From: Pseudomonadota bacterium | Lineage (GTDB): Bacteria; Myxococcota_A; UBA796; SXON01 | Reading direction: 5' to 3' | Assembly: GCA_030684355.1 (NCBI GenBank) | Contig: JAUXTN010000120.1 | Coordinates: forward strand, 1-37,416 | DNA: 37,416 bases | Shown: one piece after another, positions 8,189 to 20,950 of the stretch | Position numbering within the stretch: the stretch's first letter is position 1 | How the letters are laid out: every line of letters starts with the position of its first letter | Program-made: the position numbers and the translations under genes | The notes under the pieces: generated by a model | What the model was told of the DNA's origin: nothing | The model's database searches: none | What the model saw: only the letters and a program-made list of their open reading frames with translations

Positions 8189-11100
8189 GTGCGTCTCTTG
8201 CTACTGACACTCGCCCTCGCCGCGTGCGGCGAGCCGACCGACACCGGCAAGCCGGAGCGCGAGCCCGACTGCGACCCCGTCACGCGCTACCGGGACGACG
8301 ATCTCGACGGCTACGGGGACCTCGCGAAGGCCTTCGAGACCTGCAACCTCGACCGCGGCGTCGAGGTCGGCACCGACTGCGACGACAGCGATGCGACCGT
8401 CCACCCCGACGCCGACGAGGACTGCGCGCTCGAGGTCGACTCCAACTGCGACGGCTCGGTCGGCTACGCCGACGCCGACGACGACGGCGTCGCCGCGTGC
8501 GAGGACTGCGACGACAACGACCCCACGCGCAGCCCGCTCGCCGCGGAGTTCTGCGACGGCATCGACGAGGACTGCGACGGCGAGGTCGACGAGTCGCCCG
8601 CCGACGGCCGCAACTGGTACCACGACGCCGACGCCGACGGGCACGGCGCCGAGGCCGACTACGTGCGCGCCTGCGAGCAGCCCGACGGGTACATCGAAGA
8701 CATCTCCGATTGCGACGACACCTCGGCGGACGTGCACCCCGGCGCCACCGAGCTCTGCAACGGCTACGACGACGACTGCGACGGTGCCACCGACGACGCC
8801 GACGCCGCGGACGCCGCCACCTGGTACGCGGACTTCGACAGCGACGGCTGGGGCGACGACGACGCCGCGGTCGTCTCGTGCGAGGCCCCCCGGCGCCACG
8901 TGGCGGACGCGGGGGATTGCGACGATCGCGTCGACACCGTCAACCCAGGCGCCACCGAGGTCTGCAACGGCGCGGACGACGACTGCGACGGCGGCACGGA
9001 CGACGCCGAGGCGACCGACGCGACCTCCTGGTACGTCGACACCGACGGCGACGGCCATGGCGACGCCGCCACGACCGTCCTCGCGTGCGACCTCGGCGAC
9101 GGCCTCTCCGACCTCGACGACGACTGCGACGACGCCGATGCCACCGCGTTCCCCGGCGCCCCGGAGTCGTGCGACGACGTCGACGACGACTGCGACGGCA
9201 CGGTCGACGAGAGCCCGGTCGACGCCCCGGCCTGGTACACCGACGCCGACGCCGACGGCTACGGCGACGCCTCCGCGAGCACCGCCGCGTGCGACGCCCC
9301 GGCGGGCATGGTGGCCGCGGGGACCGACTGCGACGACCCCGTCGCCGTGGTCTCCCCCGGCGGCACCGAGCGCTGCAACGGCGCCGACGACGACTGCGAC
9401 GGCGTGACCGACGAGGCCGACGCCGCGGACGCCTCCACCTGGTACGCGGACCGCGACGGCGACGGCTACGGGGACCCCACGGCCGCCCAGGCCGCCTGCA
9501 CCCGGCCGAGCGGCTACGTCGCGGACGCCACCGACTGCGACGACACCGACGCCGCCGCGCGCCCCGGCGCGACCGAGACGTGCGACGGCGCCGACAACGA
9601 CTGCGACAGCACGGTGGACGAGCCCGACGCCGCCGACGCGACGAGCTGGTACGCCGACGCCGACGGGGACACCTACGGGGATGCCGCCGTGGCCTCCACC
9701 GCGTGCGAGGCCCCCGTCGGCAGCGTCGCGGACGCGACCGACTGCGACGACACCGACACCGCCTGGCACCCCGGGGCCGCCGAGGCCGACTGCGCGGACC
9801 CCAACGACTACAACTGCGACGGCTCCGTCGGCACCACCGACGCCGACGCGGACGGCTACGCCGCGTGCGCCGAGTGCGACGACCGCGACGCCGCGGTGTC
9901 GCCCGGCGCCGTCGAGACCTGCAACACGATCGACGACGACTGCGACGGCGTCGCGGACGAGGCGGGCGCGGTCGGCGGGGCCGACTGGTACGCGGACACC
10001 GACGGGGACAGCCATGGCGACCCCACGAGCATCCACGCGTCTTGCGACGCCCCGACGGGCTACGTCGCGGCCGACGACGACTGCGACGACACCGACGCGG
10101 CCATCTCTCCCGACGGCACGGAGGCCTGCGCCACCGCCGCGGACGACGACTGCGACGGCGACACGAACCCCCGCGACGCCGACGGCTGCACGCGCTTCTA
10201 CTTCGACTACGACGGCGACAGCTACGGCTCGACCAGCAACGCGTGCCTCTGCGAGCCCGACGGCTATCTGACCGCGGACAACGCCGACGACTGCGACGAC
10301 GGCGACGCCGCCGTGCTCCCCGGCGCCACCGAGCTCTGGGGCAACGGTGTCGACGAGGACTGCGACGGCGAGACCGACCTGGTCCCCCTCGCGGACGCCG
10401 ACGCCACCTTCGTCGGCGAGACCACCGGCGACAACGCCGGCTACGCCGTCTCGGGCGCGGGTGACCTCGACGCCGATGGCTACGACGACCTCGTCATCGG
10501 CGCCATCGAGGCCGACGCCGGCGGCACCGGCTCGGGCGTGGCCTACGTCGTGCGCGGGCCCGTCACCGGGACCGTCGACCTCTCGTCCGCCGACGCGGAG
10601 ATCGTGGGCGAGTCGGCGGGGGACGGCGCGGGCTACGCGGTGGCGCGCGCGGGCGACGTCGACGGCGACGGCTACGCGGACCTCCTCGTCGGCGCGAACA
10701 CCACCGACGCGACCGACTTCGGCTCGGCCTACCTGCTCCTGGGCCCGGTCACGGGGACCATCGACCTGTCGGCGGCGGACGCCGAGTGGGTCGGGGGCTC
10801 CCGCAGCGACGAGGCGGGCGTGGGCCTCGGCGGCGGCGGCGACCTCGACGGCGACGGCCTCGACGACTTCGCCGTGGGCGCCACCCTCTCCGACAGCGGC
10901 GGCACCTCCTCCGGGGGCGCGTTCGTGGTCTCCGGCCTCGGGCGCGGCGTCGATCTGCTGTCCGCGGCGGTCGCCACCCTCGTCGGCGAGGCCCGCTCGG
11001 ACGAGGCCGGCTACCGCGTGTGCATCGCCGACGACCTCGACGGCGACGGCGCCGCGGACCTGCTCGTGAGCGGGGACCAGAACGACAGCGGCGGCACCGA

Positions 11101-11698
11101 CGCCGGGGCCGCCTACGTGGTGTTCGGCCCGGTGACCGGCGCGATCGACCTCTCGACCGCCGACGCCCGCCTGCTGGGCGAGGCCGCCGACGACCGGGCC
11201 GGCATCGGCCTGGACGCGCCCGGCGACATGGACGGCGACGGCCACGGCGACATCCTCGTCGGCGCCTCGAGAGCGCGCTCGAGCGGCGCGGCCTACCTCG
11301 TGCTCGGGGGCGTCACCGGGGACCTCGATCTCGGCGACGCCGACGCGATCCTCGAGGGGGTCGACGCCAACGACGGCGTGGGCGGCTCGGTGGCCGGCGC
11401 GGGGGACGTGAACGCGGACGGCAACCTGGACCTGCTCCTGGGCGCCTCCCTCCTGGACGGGGACGTCGCCGACGCCGGCGGCGCCTACCTCGTCTACGGC
11501 CCGGTGACGGGGACCCGGAGCCTCTCCACGGCCGACGGCACCTTCGGCGGCGCCTCGGTGGACAGCTTCGCCGGCTTCTCGGTGGCCGGCGCCGGCGACA
11601 CCGACGGCGACGGCTTCGCCGACTTCCTCATCGGCGCCTACGCCGCCGACGACGGCGGCTCGAACGCCGGCACCGCCTCCCTCTTCCTCGGTCGCTAG
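8189..11698 (+). CDS. Giant lipoprotein: 11 MopE-like repeats plus seven-bladed FG-GAP propeller (paralogue A)
   Basis: A 1169-residue secreted protein. Start GTG 8189 has GGAG five bases upstream and gives a lipoprotein signal (VRLLLLTLALAAC). Residues about 50-730 are eleven Asp/Cys-rich repeats of about 67 residues, with cores DCDD, PGATE, CNGxDDDCDG and a linker ending in WYADxDGDGYGD. These are of the putative metal-binding (MopE-like) type and are probably Ca-binding. Repeats 1 and 8 are short forms with SNCDGS/YNCDGS cores, and repeat 10 has the odd form TRFYFDYDGDSYG. Residues about 735-1169 are exactly seven FG-GAP blades, each with a calcium loop such as GDLDADGYDDLVIGA followed by GPVTGT, so an integrin-alpha-like propeller is expected. 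It lies eight bases upstream of its paralogue, and the two form an operon. Confidence 0.9.
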   Translation: MRLLLLTLALAACGEPTDTGKPEREPDCDPVTRYRDDDLDGYGDLAKAFETCNLDRGVEVGTDCDDSDATVHPDADEDCALEVDSNCDGSVGYADADDDGVAACEDCDDNDPTRSPLAAEFCDGIDEDCDGEVDESPADGRNWYHDADADGHGAEADYVRACEQPDGYIEDISDCDDTSADVHPGATELCNGYDDDCDGATDDADAADAATWYADFDSDGWGDDDAAVVSCEAPRRHVADAGDCDDRVDTVNPGATEVCNGADDDCDGGTDDAEATDATSWYVDTDGDGHGDAATTVLACDLGDGLSDLDDDCDDADATAFPGAPESCDDVDDDCDGTVDESPVDAPAWYTDADADGYGDASASTAACDAPAGMVAAGTDCDDPVAVVSPGGTERCNGADDDCDGVTDEADAADASTWYADRDGDGYGDPTAAQAACTRPSGYVADATDCDDTDAAARPGATETCDGADNDCDSTVDEPDAADATSWYADADGDTYGDAAVASTACEAPVGSVADATDCDDTDTAWHPGAAEADCADPNDYNCDGSVGTTDADADGYAACAECDDRDAAVSPGAVETCNTIDDDCDGVADEAGAVGGADWYADTDGDSHGDPTSIHASCDAPTGYVAADDDCDDTDAAISPDGTEACATAADDDCDGDTNPRDADGCTRFYFDYDGDSYGSTSNACLCEPDGYLTADNADDCDDGDAAVLPGATELWGNGVDEDCDGETDLVPLADADATFVGETTGDNAGYAVSGAGDLDADGYDDLVIGAIEADAGGTGSGVAYVVRGPVTGTVDLSSADAEIVGESAGDGAGYAVARAGDVDGDGYADLLVGANTTDATDFGSAYLLLGPVTGTIDLSAADAEWVGGSRSDEAGVGLGGGGDLDGDGLDDFAVGATLSDSGGTSSGGAFVVSGLGRGVDLLSAAVATLVGEARSDEAGYRVCIADDLDGDGAADLLVSGDQNDSGGTDAGAAYVVFGPVTGAIDLSTADARLLGEAADDRAGIGLDAPGDMDGDGHGDILVGASRARSSGAAYLVLGGVTGDLDLGDADAILEGVDANDGVGGSVAGAGDVNADGNLDLLLGASLLDGDVADAGGAYLVYGPVTGTRSLSTADGTFGGASVDSFAGFSVAGAGDTDGDGFADFLIGAYAADDGGSNAGTASLFLGR

Positions 11699-11706
11699 GA
11701 CCCCCC

Positions 11707-15240
<3,534 letters not shown>

Positions 15241-15247
15241 CCCACGG

Positions 15248-15276
15248 GGCCCCACCCCGACGCGCGGGGAGGGGCC
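15248..15276. terminator. Hairpin between convergent lipoprotein genes
   Basis: GGCCCCACCCCG (15248-15259) pairs with CGGGGAGGGGCC (15265-15276) with one mismatch and a 5-base loop. It starts eight bases after the stop of the plus-strand gene and lies 46 bases before the stop of the convergent gene. No T-tract follows, so it is called by position and stem strength. Confidence 0.55.
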
Positions 15277-15321
15277 AACCGACCTACCAACGAAAGACAG
15301 GCCGTGCGTTAGCCGGCCTGG

Positions 15322-16740
15322 CTACGGGCAGGTCGCGTCCGTGCTCGCCGAGCAGGACCCGCCCGCGCACGACACGGTGTCGGTAAGCGTGGCGGCGTTG
15401 GGGTAGCAGTAGCGGTGGCTCGACGCCGGCGCCTGCTGGATGTCGTAGGTGGCGTTGTCGTCGCCGCTCGTGTCATCGCCCCAGTCGCAGCCCACGGCGT
15501 CGATCGTGCCGCTCGTGCTGTTCGAGAGGTAGATCCCGCCGCCGATGGGCGAGCTGTTGCCTGCCAGACCCGCGCCGCCGAGCGCGGTGGCGCTGCAGTG
15601 GAGGGTGCCGTAGTCCTGCATCCAGATGCCGCCGCCGGCGCTGGTGCCCGTGTTGGCGTCCACCCGGGTGTCGAGCAGCGAGAGCCAGCCGTAGCTGCGC
15701 ACCGCGATGCCGCCGCCGTAGCCGGCCTCGTTGTCGCTCACGTCGCAGTCGGTGAGCGTGAGGTTGGGCGCGTAGGGCGTGGCGCCGCCGATGGTGTGGC
15801 TGACCGCCACGCCGCCGCCCTGGGTCGACGAGAACACGCTGCCCGTGCCCCCGGCGATGGTGAACCCCTCGAGCGCGACCGTGCTGTTCGTCACCGCGAC
15901 GATCGAGCCCGTGGCGCCGCCGGAGGTGCCCCCGGTGGTGAGCGTGGTGGCGCCCGCGCCCTCGCGGCCGACCACGGCCACGTCCGTCAGCTCGCCCGCG
16001 AAGACGAGCTTCGTGTACCAGGTTCCGGAGCAGAGGTAGACGGTGCCCTCGGTGACATACACGTCGTCCGCCGCGGCGTCTCCGAGGACGGTCGGCGAGG
16101 CGGCGGTGCCGCCCGCGAGCGAGGCCGTGGCGTCGATCCAGACGCCCGCGGTGTCGACGACGGAGGCGGTGCCGGCCTCGCTGGTGCTGGCGTCGCAGTC
16201 GTCATCCTCGCCGTTGCAGAGCTCGGGGGCGCCCGGGTAGGCGTACGCGCTCGTGTCATCACAATCGGCGTCGTTGGGCGAGTACCCGGAGGTCATCTCG
16301 CACGCGGTGAAGGGGGACGAGGGGTCCCCGTAGCCGTCGCCGTCGGCATCGGCGTAGAGCGCGAGGCTCACGTCGTCGTCGACCGTGCCATCACAGTCCT
16401 GGTCCACGCCGTCGCACACCTCGGAGGCGCCGGGGTAGACCGTGGCATCGCCGTCGTTGCAGTCGCCGTCGGCCCCGGACACGCCGTCCCCATCCGAGTC
16501 GGTGGTGTCGGTGTCGGTATCCGTGTCGGTGTCCGTATCGGTGTCGGTATCCGTGTCGGTGTCCGTATCGGTGTCCGCGTCGGTGTCCGTATCGGTGTCG
16601 GTATCCGTGTCGCTATCCGAGTCGGTGTCGGTGTCCGAGTCGGTGTCCGTGTCAGCGTCCGCGTCGGTATCGGACGTGTCCTTGTCGTCGCCGTTGCAGC
16701 CGATCGGGAGGAGGAGGAGGAGGGCAAGGGTGCGAAGCAT
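15322..16740 (-). CDS. Lipoprotein with Asp-Thr tract, two MopE-like repeats and a beta-helix domain
   Basis: A 472-residue protein. ATG 16740 has AAGGTG upstream and begins a lipoprotein signal ending in LLPIGC. Residues about 17-80 are an almost pure Asp-Thr (with some Ser, Ala) repeat, probably an extended acidic stalk. Residues about 80-190 hold two metal-binding-type repeats (DCNDGDATVYPGASEVCDG and DCDDTSAYAYPGAPELCNG). Residues about 200-440 are rich in Gly, Thr, Val and short turns (EGFTIAGGTG, GGGIAVRSYG, GGGIYLSNSTSG), the pattern of a right-handed parallel beta-helix of the pectin-lyase type. The end has paired cysteines (RYCYPN, SCAGGSC). No catalytic motif is evident, so adhesion or polysaccharide binding is as likely as lyase activity. 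Transcribed alone, convergent with paralogue B. Confidence 0.85.
   Translation of the reverse strand: MLRTLALLLLLPIGCNGDDKDTSDTDADADTDTDSDTDTDSDSDTDTDTDTDTDADTDTDTDTDTDTDTDTDTDTDTDTTDSDGDGVSGADGDCNDGDATVYPGASEVCDGVDQDCDGTVDDDVSLALYADADGDGYGDPSSPFTACEMTSGYSPNDADCDDTSAYAYPGAPELCNGEDDDCDASTSEAGTASVVDTAGVWIDATASLAGGTAASPTVLGDAAADDVYVTEGTVYLCSGTWYTKLVFAGELTDVAVVGREGAGATTLTTGGTSGGATGSIVAVTNSTVALEGFTIAGGTGSVFSSTQGGGVAVSHTIGGATPYAPNLTLTDCDVSDNEAGYGGGIAVRSYGWLSLLDTRVDANTGTSAGGGIWMQDYGTLHCSATALGGAGLAGNSSPIGGGIYLSNSTSGTIDAVGCDWGDDTSGDDNATYDIQQAPASSHRYCYPNAATLTDTVSCAGGSCSASTDATCP
16497..16680. repeat. Hexanucleotide microsatellite encoding Asp-Thr
   Basis: About 30 copies of a 6-bp unit (on the plus strand GTCGGT, GTCCGT or ATCGGT variants) lie inside the lipoprotein gene and encode alternating Asp-Thr. 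The period is a multiple of three, so slippage would change stalk length without breaking the frame. Alternation between GTG and GTA types gives an 18-30 bp super-period. Confidence 0.85.
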
Positions 16741-17139
16741 GCGCGCACCTTAGCCCTGATCCGCGCTCGGCGTCACGCCCTCGCCCATCGACACGCGCGC
16801 CAGTCGGCCGGAGGGCGGACGCGCAGCGGCCGGTCCCGCCGGGCGGCTCGGCGACCGGCGGACCGAGGCGCCTCGCGCCGAGCCCGGAGGACGGCGACGG
16901 CGAAGCCGGGGCGCCCCGAGCCTCTGCCACAAAGCACGACCGACGCCGATCCAAGCCCGGTTGGGTCCGAGCCGCTCGGCCCCCGCGCAAACGGGCGAGC
17001 GCTCGTATCGCGCCGACGGCCCCGTTCGTCCGGAGCCACGGTTGCTCGGCACCCGCGGGACGCCGCCGGAAAAAAGTGTGCCGGAGTGGATGACGAGGTC
17101 GGGCTTCGTCGCCGGGGCGGGCCGCTCCTCGCCGTTGCG
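16741..17139. other. Intergenic region without a supported gene
   Basis: This 399-base stretch separates the PepT-like gene from the lipoprotein gene on the minus strand. It should contain the terminator of the former and the promoter of the latter. A GACGA/TCGTC hairpin lies at about 17091-17109, roughly 30 bases after the PepT-like stop, and an A6 run sits at 17071-17076. Reading frames here are Arg/Ala/Gly-rich and look non-coding. I see no clear promoter. Confidence 0.5.
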
Positions 17140-18669
17140 CTACAGGCGCTGCACCAAGGCGAAGAGCCACTCCACGTGCCGCGCCATCATCTGCCGCGAG
17201 GTGAGCTCCTTCTCGCTCTCGGGGGCGAAGTAGCCGGTGCCGAGGTTCGCGATGGGGACCCCCGCGTCGAGGAACGGATCGACGCCGGTGCCACCCCGGA
17301 TCGGTGCCACCACCACCGGCACGCCGATGTCCGCCGCGGCGGCTTGGGCGTGCGCGACCAACTCGGGGTGGGCGGCGAGGCGCGGCCCCATGTTGACGTA
17401 CTGGTGGTGCAGCTCGACGGGGAGGTCGCCCGCGAGGCCGAGCACGTGGTCGATGCGCCGCTGCAGCCCCGCGGGGTCGAAGTCGCGGAGGCGGAGGTCG
17501 AGGCGGAGGCCGCCCTCGGACGGCCGCATGCGGTAGGGGTGCGAGTAGCCGTCGCGCCCGGCCGAGTCCTCGCACGCGAGGGGGAAGCCCGGCTCGGACG
17601 CGTAGAACTGCTTGATCCACTCGAGCGCCCGCTCGGCGGCGAAGTCGTCGGGGCCCTCGCCGGTGCTCAACGACCACGACGCCCCGCGCGCGAGGTGGGG
17701 CGCCATGACCGCTTCGAGCGCGGCGCGGACCCGCTCGCCGGCCCCGGGGGCGACGCGGAGGTGCACGAGGGCGTCGCAATCGCGCAGGGCGTTGGAGACG
17801 AACCCGGTGAACGCGGCGTCGGCGTGGTCCATCGCGGCGAGCCACTCGGCGGCGAGGCGGGGCGCGGCCCGGTGCCCCTCGGCCTTGGCGGTGGCGCCGT
17901 GGGTGTTCACCCCGCCGATGCGGGCCACGACCGCGACGCCGGGCCGATCGTGGGAGGCGAGCGGCGGGAACGTCACGGTCACCTGGGCGGCGTTGAAGTT
18001 CTCGACGTTGACCTCGAAGGGGAGGATGCCGTCGACGGTGTAGCCGAAGCGCACGCCCCGCTCGGCGAAGGTACCCGCGAGGGCCACGACGGCCTCGTGG
18101 CGGCCCACCTCCTCGTCGGGGCGGGCGACGAAGACGAGCGGCGGATGGGGCACGTCGGGCTGGGCGGCCAAGAGCTCCGCGGTGGCGAGGCACTCCGCGA
18201 GGCCGAGCTTGTCGTCGAGGCCGAAGGGGGCGTCGCCGGGGCCGTGCACGAGGTCCTGGCCGAGGAACACCGCGGCCTCGGGGTAGGTCGCGATGTCGAC
18301 CTGGATGGTGCGGTTCTTCGGGAACGGCACCCGGCTGCCGTCCCACGCCGGCACGACGTGGAGCGAGGGGACCGCGCGGGTGCCGCGGGCGGTGTCGAGG
18401 TGCACGAGGAACGCGACGGGGGCGCGATCGGCGAGGGCGCCGCGCCCGGGGAACCAGGCGAGGACGTTGGCGTTGGCGTCGCGCTCGACGGTGGCGCCGA
18501 GGCCCGCGTAGAAGGCCGCGAGGTGGTCCGCGAGGTGGCGCTGCCCCTCGGTGGTCGGCAGCGTGGTCGAGGCCTCGTCACTCTGGCTGTCGATCGCGAC
18601 GACGCGCTGGAGGTGGGCGAGGGTCAAGGTCGCGATGGCGTCGGCGGAGCGGCTGGGAGCGATGGGCAT
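17140..18669 (-). CDS. PepT-like M20-family metallopeptidase
   Basis: A 509-residue cytoplasmic protein resembling peptidase T, which removes N-terminal residues from tripeptides. Family motifs in order: HLDT with His90 and Asp92; GLDDKLG with Asp152; the catalytic Glu pair DEEVG (186-187); TVDG plus NVENFNAAQ, typical of the PepT subgroup and carrying a metal-ligand Asp; and PIRGGTG near the end. The final block, where PepT proteins carry a His ligand in a GHNFHGKHEF-like run, reads GTGYFAPESEKELTS here and has no His, so metal binding may differ. It is about 100 residues longer than E. coli PepT, with extra sequence in the lid domain. Start ATG 18669 is preceded by AAGG. The gene for a membrane protein lies 80 bases upstream on the same strand. 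Confidence 0.85.
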   Translation of the reverse strand: MPIAPSRSADAIATLTLAHLQRVVAIDSQSDEASTTLPTTEGQRHLADHLAAFYAGLGATVERDANANVLAWFPGRGALADRAPVAFLVHLDTARGTRAVPSLHVVPAWDGSRVPFPKNRTIQVDIATYPEAAVFLGQDLVHGPGDAPFGLDDKLGLAECLATAELLAAQPDVPHPPLVFVARPDEEVGRHEAVVALAGTFAERGVRFGYTVDGILPFEVNVENFNAAQVTVTFPPLASHDRPGVAVVARIGGVNTHGATAKAEGHRAAPRLAAEWLAAMDHADAAFTGFVSNALRDCDALVHLRVAPGAGERVRAALEAVMAPHLARGASWSLSTGEGPDDFAAERALEWIKQFYASEPGFPLACEDSAGRDGYSHPYRMRPSEGGLRLDLRLRDFDPAGLQRRIDHVLGLAGDLPVELHHQYVNMGPRLAAHPELVAHAQAAAADIGVPVVVAPIRGGTGVDPFLDAGVPIANLGTGYFAPESEKELTSRQMMARHVEWLFALVQRL

Positions 18670-18749
18670 GGGGCGCCTTAATCGGCGCGCCCTCACGTGG
18701 GGGCCATCCGCGGCGGGCCGTCAAGCGGTGGGCCCTCGGCGGCGGACCC

Positions 18750-19352
18750 TCAAGCGGTGGGCGGGATCCCCCCGGGCTTGTCCGCGCCGGTCCGCCCGCG
18801 CAGCTTCAGCGCCACCGCCCCGTACACGAACAGGAAGGTCGCCCAGAAGCTCGCGGCCATCATCGGCAGCGCCTCCGTCGCGTGGCTCACCCGGCCCGGG
18901 CTGCCGCTGGCGCGCCGCGTACCCACCAGCGCGCCGTCCGGCCCGGTCGTGACCTCGAACGCGAGCTGCACCGTGGGCTCCAACCCGACGCGCACCACGC
19001 CGGTCCACACGTCGCGCGTGACGCCGTCGGCCTCCGCGGAGAGCGACAGCGGCAGGTACTGCGCGGGGTTGCCCTCGACGGTGCCGGTGTAGACGCGATC
19101 GCCGCGGGCGTCGTTGCGATCGGAGCCGTCATCCACGAGCTGCACGACGTGGGAGGTGCCGGCCTGCTGGATCTTGGCCTCGACCTTGCCGGGCTGCACC
19201 GCCACGAAGGACGCGTGCACCACGACGGTCTGGACGGGCTCGGACGTGGAGGGGTCGGCGGCGAGGGCGGGCGCCGCGAGGCCGAGCGCGAGCGCGGCGG
19301 ACGCCAGCCGGGCGGGCGGGATCCGGGGACAAGGCGAGCGGCGGCGCGGCAT
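18750..19352 (-). CDS. Exported protein of unknown function with C-terminal transmembrane helix
   Basis: A 200-residue protein. The N-terminus has several Arg then a hydrophobic run ending ALGLAAPALAAD, a signal peptide cut after AxA. Residues about 35-150 look like a beta-sandwich (VVVHASFVAVQPGKVEAKI, VVQLVDDGSDRNDARGDRVY). The segment VVQLVDDGSDRNDARGDRVYTG resembles the calcium-binding turn of choice-of-anchor and similar extracellular domains, but I cannot name a family. A helix near 163-183 (MMAASFWATFLFVYGAVALKL) would anchor it in the inner membrane with a short cytoplasmic tail. It is divergent from the MFS transporter gene (119 bases between starts) and precedes the PepT-like gene, with which it may be cotranscribed. 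Confidence 0.7.
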   Translation of the reverse strand: MPRRRSPCPRIPPARLASAALALGLAAPALAADPSTSEPVQTVVVHASFVAVQPGKVEAKIQQAGTSHVVQLVDDGSDRNDARGDRVYTGTVEGNPAQYLPLSLSAEADGVTRDVWTGVVRVGLEPTVQLAFEVTTGPDGALVGTRRASGSPGRVSHATEALPMMAASFWATFLFVYGAVALKLRGRTGADKPGGIPPTA

Positions 19353-19471
19353 GACGCCCCCCCCTATCGCGCGACGGCCGTTGGCGGTCGCGTCCGGTCG
19401 GCCCTCCTCTCCTGGCCGGGAACGGCCGGCGCGGCTACGGCCGGCCCGCCACAATCGGCCCGAGGAACGTG

Positions 19472-20851
19472 ATGACCACCCCCGAGAGGGCCGCCGCCGA
19501 GACGGGCCGCGTCCGGGCGCCCGCCCGCGAGATCTTCGGCTGGTCGATGTTCGACTTCGCGAACTCGTCCTACACCACGGTCATCATCACCGTCGTGTAC
19601 GCGACGGTGTTCCCCAAGCTCATCGTCGGAGACGAGCGGCTCGGGAACCTGCTCTGGAGCGCCACGCTCTCGGCGAGCTACGCGCTGGTGGTGCTCACCG
19701 CGCCGCTCTTCGGCGCCATCATGGACTTCTCCGGCTCGAAGAAGCGCTTCCTGATGGCGAGCTGGCTGCTCACGGTGGTGGCCACCGCCGCCCTCGGCAT
19801 CGCCGGCCCCGGCCAGGTCGCGCTCGCCATGGTGCTCCTCCTCATCTCCAACTTCGGGTTCGCCAGCGGCGAGTCCTTCGCGTCGTCGTTCCTGCCCGAC
19901 CTCGGCCCGCCCGAGGCGCTCGGCCGCATCTCCGGCATGGCGTGGGGCCTCGGCTACTTCGGCGGCCTCCTCTCCACCGCCGCCGTGCTCTTCGGCCTGG
20001 GGCCCGCCACCGCCGAGAACCTCGACGGCGTGCGGCTCATCGGGCCGGTCACCGCCTTCTTCTTCTTCGTGGGAGCGCTCCCCACCTTCCTGCTCCTCCG
20101 CGAACGCGGCATCCCCCAGCCGCTCCCGGCCGGCGCCACGTACGTCAGCATCGGCCTCGCCCGCATCCGCCAGTCCACGCGCGACGTGCGCGCCTTCCGC
20201 GACCTGCTCGTGTTCCTGGGGTCCCTCTTCTTCTCCCAGGCCGGCCTCTCCATCGTCATCGCGTTCGCGTTCATCTACGGCGACCAGGTCATCCGGTGGG
20301 CGCCCCAGACGATGATGATGATGTTCGTCATCACCCAGCTCACCGCCGCCGTGGGCGCGTTCCTCTTCGGGTTCATCCAGGATCGCATCGGTGCCCGCAA
20401 CGCCTACGGGGTCACGATGGTCCTGTGGATCGTCGCGGCAGTGCTCATCTACGCCACGCCCCAGCTCACCGTGGCCATCAACGCCGCGCTCGGCACCTCG
20501 GTCCTCGCCGAGCACGTGTTCCTCGGGGTCGGGGCCCTCGCGGGCACCGGGCTCGGCGCCGCCCAATCGTCGGGCCGGGCGCTGGTCGGCCTGTTCGCCC
20601 CCCCGCAGAAGTCCGGCGAGATCTTCGGCTTGTGGGGCGTGATGGGCAAGCTCGCCGCCATCTTCGGCCTGCTCGGCCTGGGTGTCCTCCAGAGCGTGCT
20701 CGGGTTGCAGACCGCGATCCTCTTCTGCGCCGTGCTCTTCGCCGCCGCCCTCGTGGTGGTGTGGTTCGTCGACGAGGCCCGTGGCCGCGAGGTCGCGCGC
20801 ACGTGGGTGGACAGCCCGCCGGTCGACACGCAGGCGGCGGAGCCAGCCTAA
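19472..20851 (+). CDS. MFS transporter of the UMF1/Atg22-like family
   Basis: A 459-residue integral membrane protein with about twelve hydrophobic helices. The N-terminal signature GWSMFDFANSSYTTVIITVV is the hallmark of the UMF1/Atg22-like branch of the major facilitator superfamily; the yeast member Atg22 exports amino acids from the vacuole. Other features are the loop GAIMDFSGSKKRFLM after the third helix, and NFGFASGESFASSFLPDL, matching the family's conserved helix 4-5 region. The ATG at 19472 is chosen over the adjacent GTG at 19469 because AGGA at 19463-19466 is better spaced for it. The substrate is unknown; a small molecule such as an amino acid or nucleoside is a family-based guess. 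Nothing nearby narrows it. Confidence 0.88.
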   Translation: MTTPERAAAETGRVRAPAREIFGWSMFDFANSSYTTVIITVVYATVFPKLIVGDERLGNLLWSATLSASYALVVLTAPLFGAIMDFSGSKKRFLMASWLLTVVATAALGIAGPGQVALAMVLLLISNFGFASGESFASSFLPDLGPPEALGRISGMAWGLGYFGGLLSTAAVLFGLGPATAENLDGVRLIGPVTAFFFFVGALPTFLLLRERGIPQPLPAGATYVSIGLARIRQSTRDVRAFRDLLVFLGSLFFSQAGLSIVIAFAFIYGDQVIRWAPQTMMMMFVITQLTAAVGAFLFGFIQDRIGARNAYGVTMVLWIVAAVLIYATPQLTVAINAALGTSVLAEHVFLGVGALAGTGLGAAQSSGRALVGLFAPPQKSGEIFGLWGVMGKLAAIFGLLGLGVLQSVLGLQTAILFCAVLFAAALVVVWFVDEARGREVARTWVDSPPVDTQAAEPA

Positions 20852-20950
20852 ACGCGGTGAAAGCCTGGCGGGAGCGCGGCCGCGCGGCGTCTGGTCTACG
20901 ATGGTCGGGGGCCGCATCCACCCTTGAGGCGGAGCAGCCCCGGAGGACCC

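Noticed and set aside
8201..11245. Very long Val/Ala/Gly/Arg-rich reading frame opposite the giant lipoprotein
   Set aside because: It is the antisense shadow of the Asp/Cys repeats in GC-rich DNA; the plus-strand product has a signal peptide, motifs and a ribosome-binding site. The same reasoning removes the long frames at 562-3936 (minus), 11695-13311 (minus), 15415-18681 (plus), 19364-23407 (minus) and 31093-35292 (plus).
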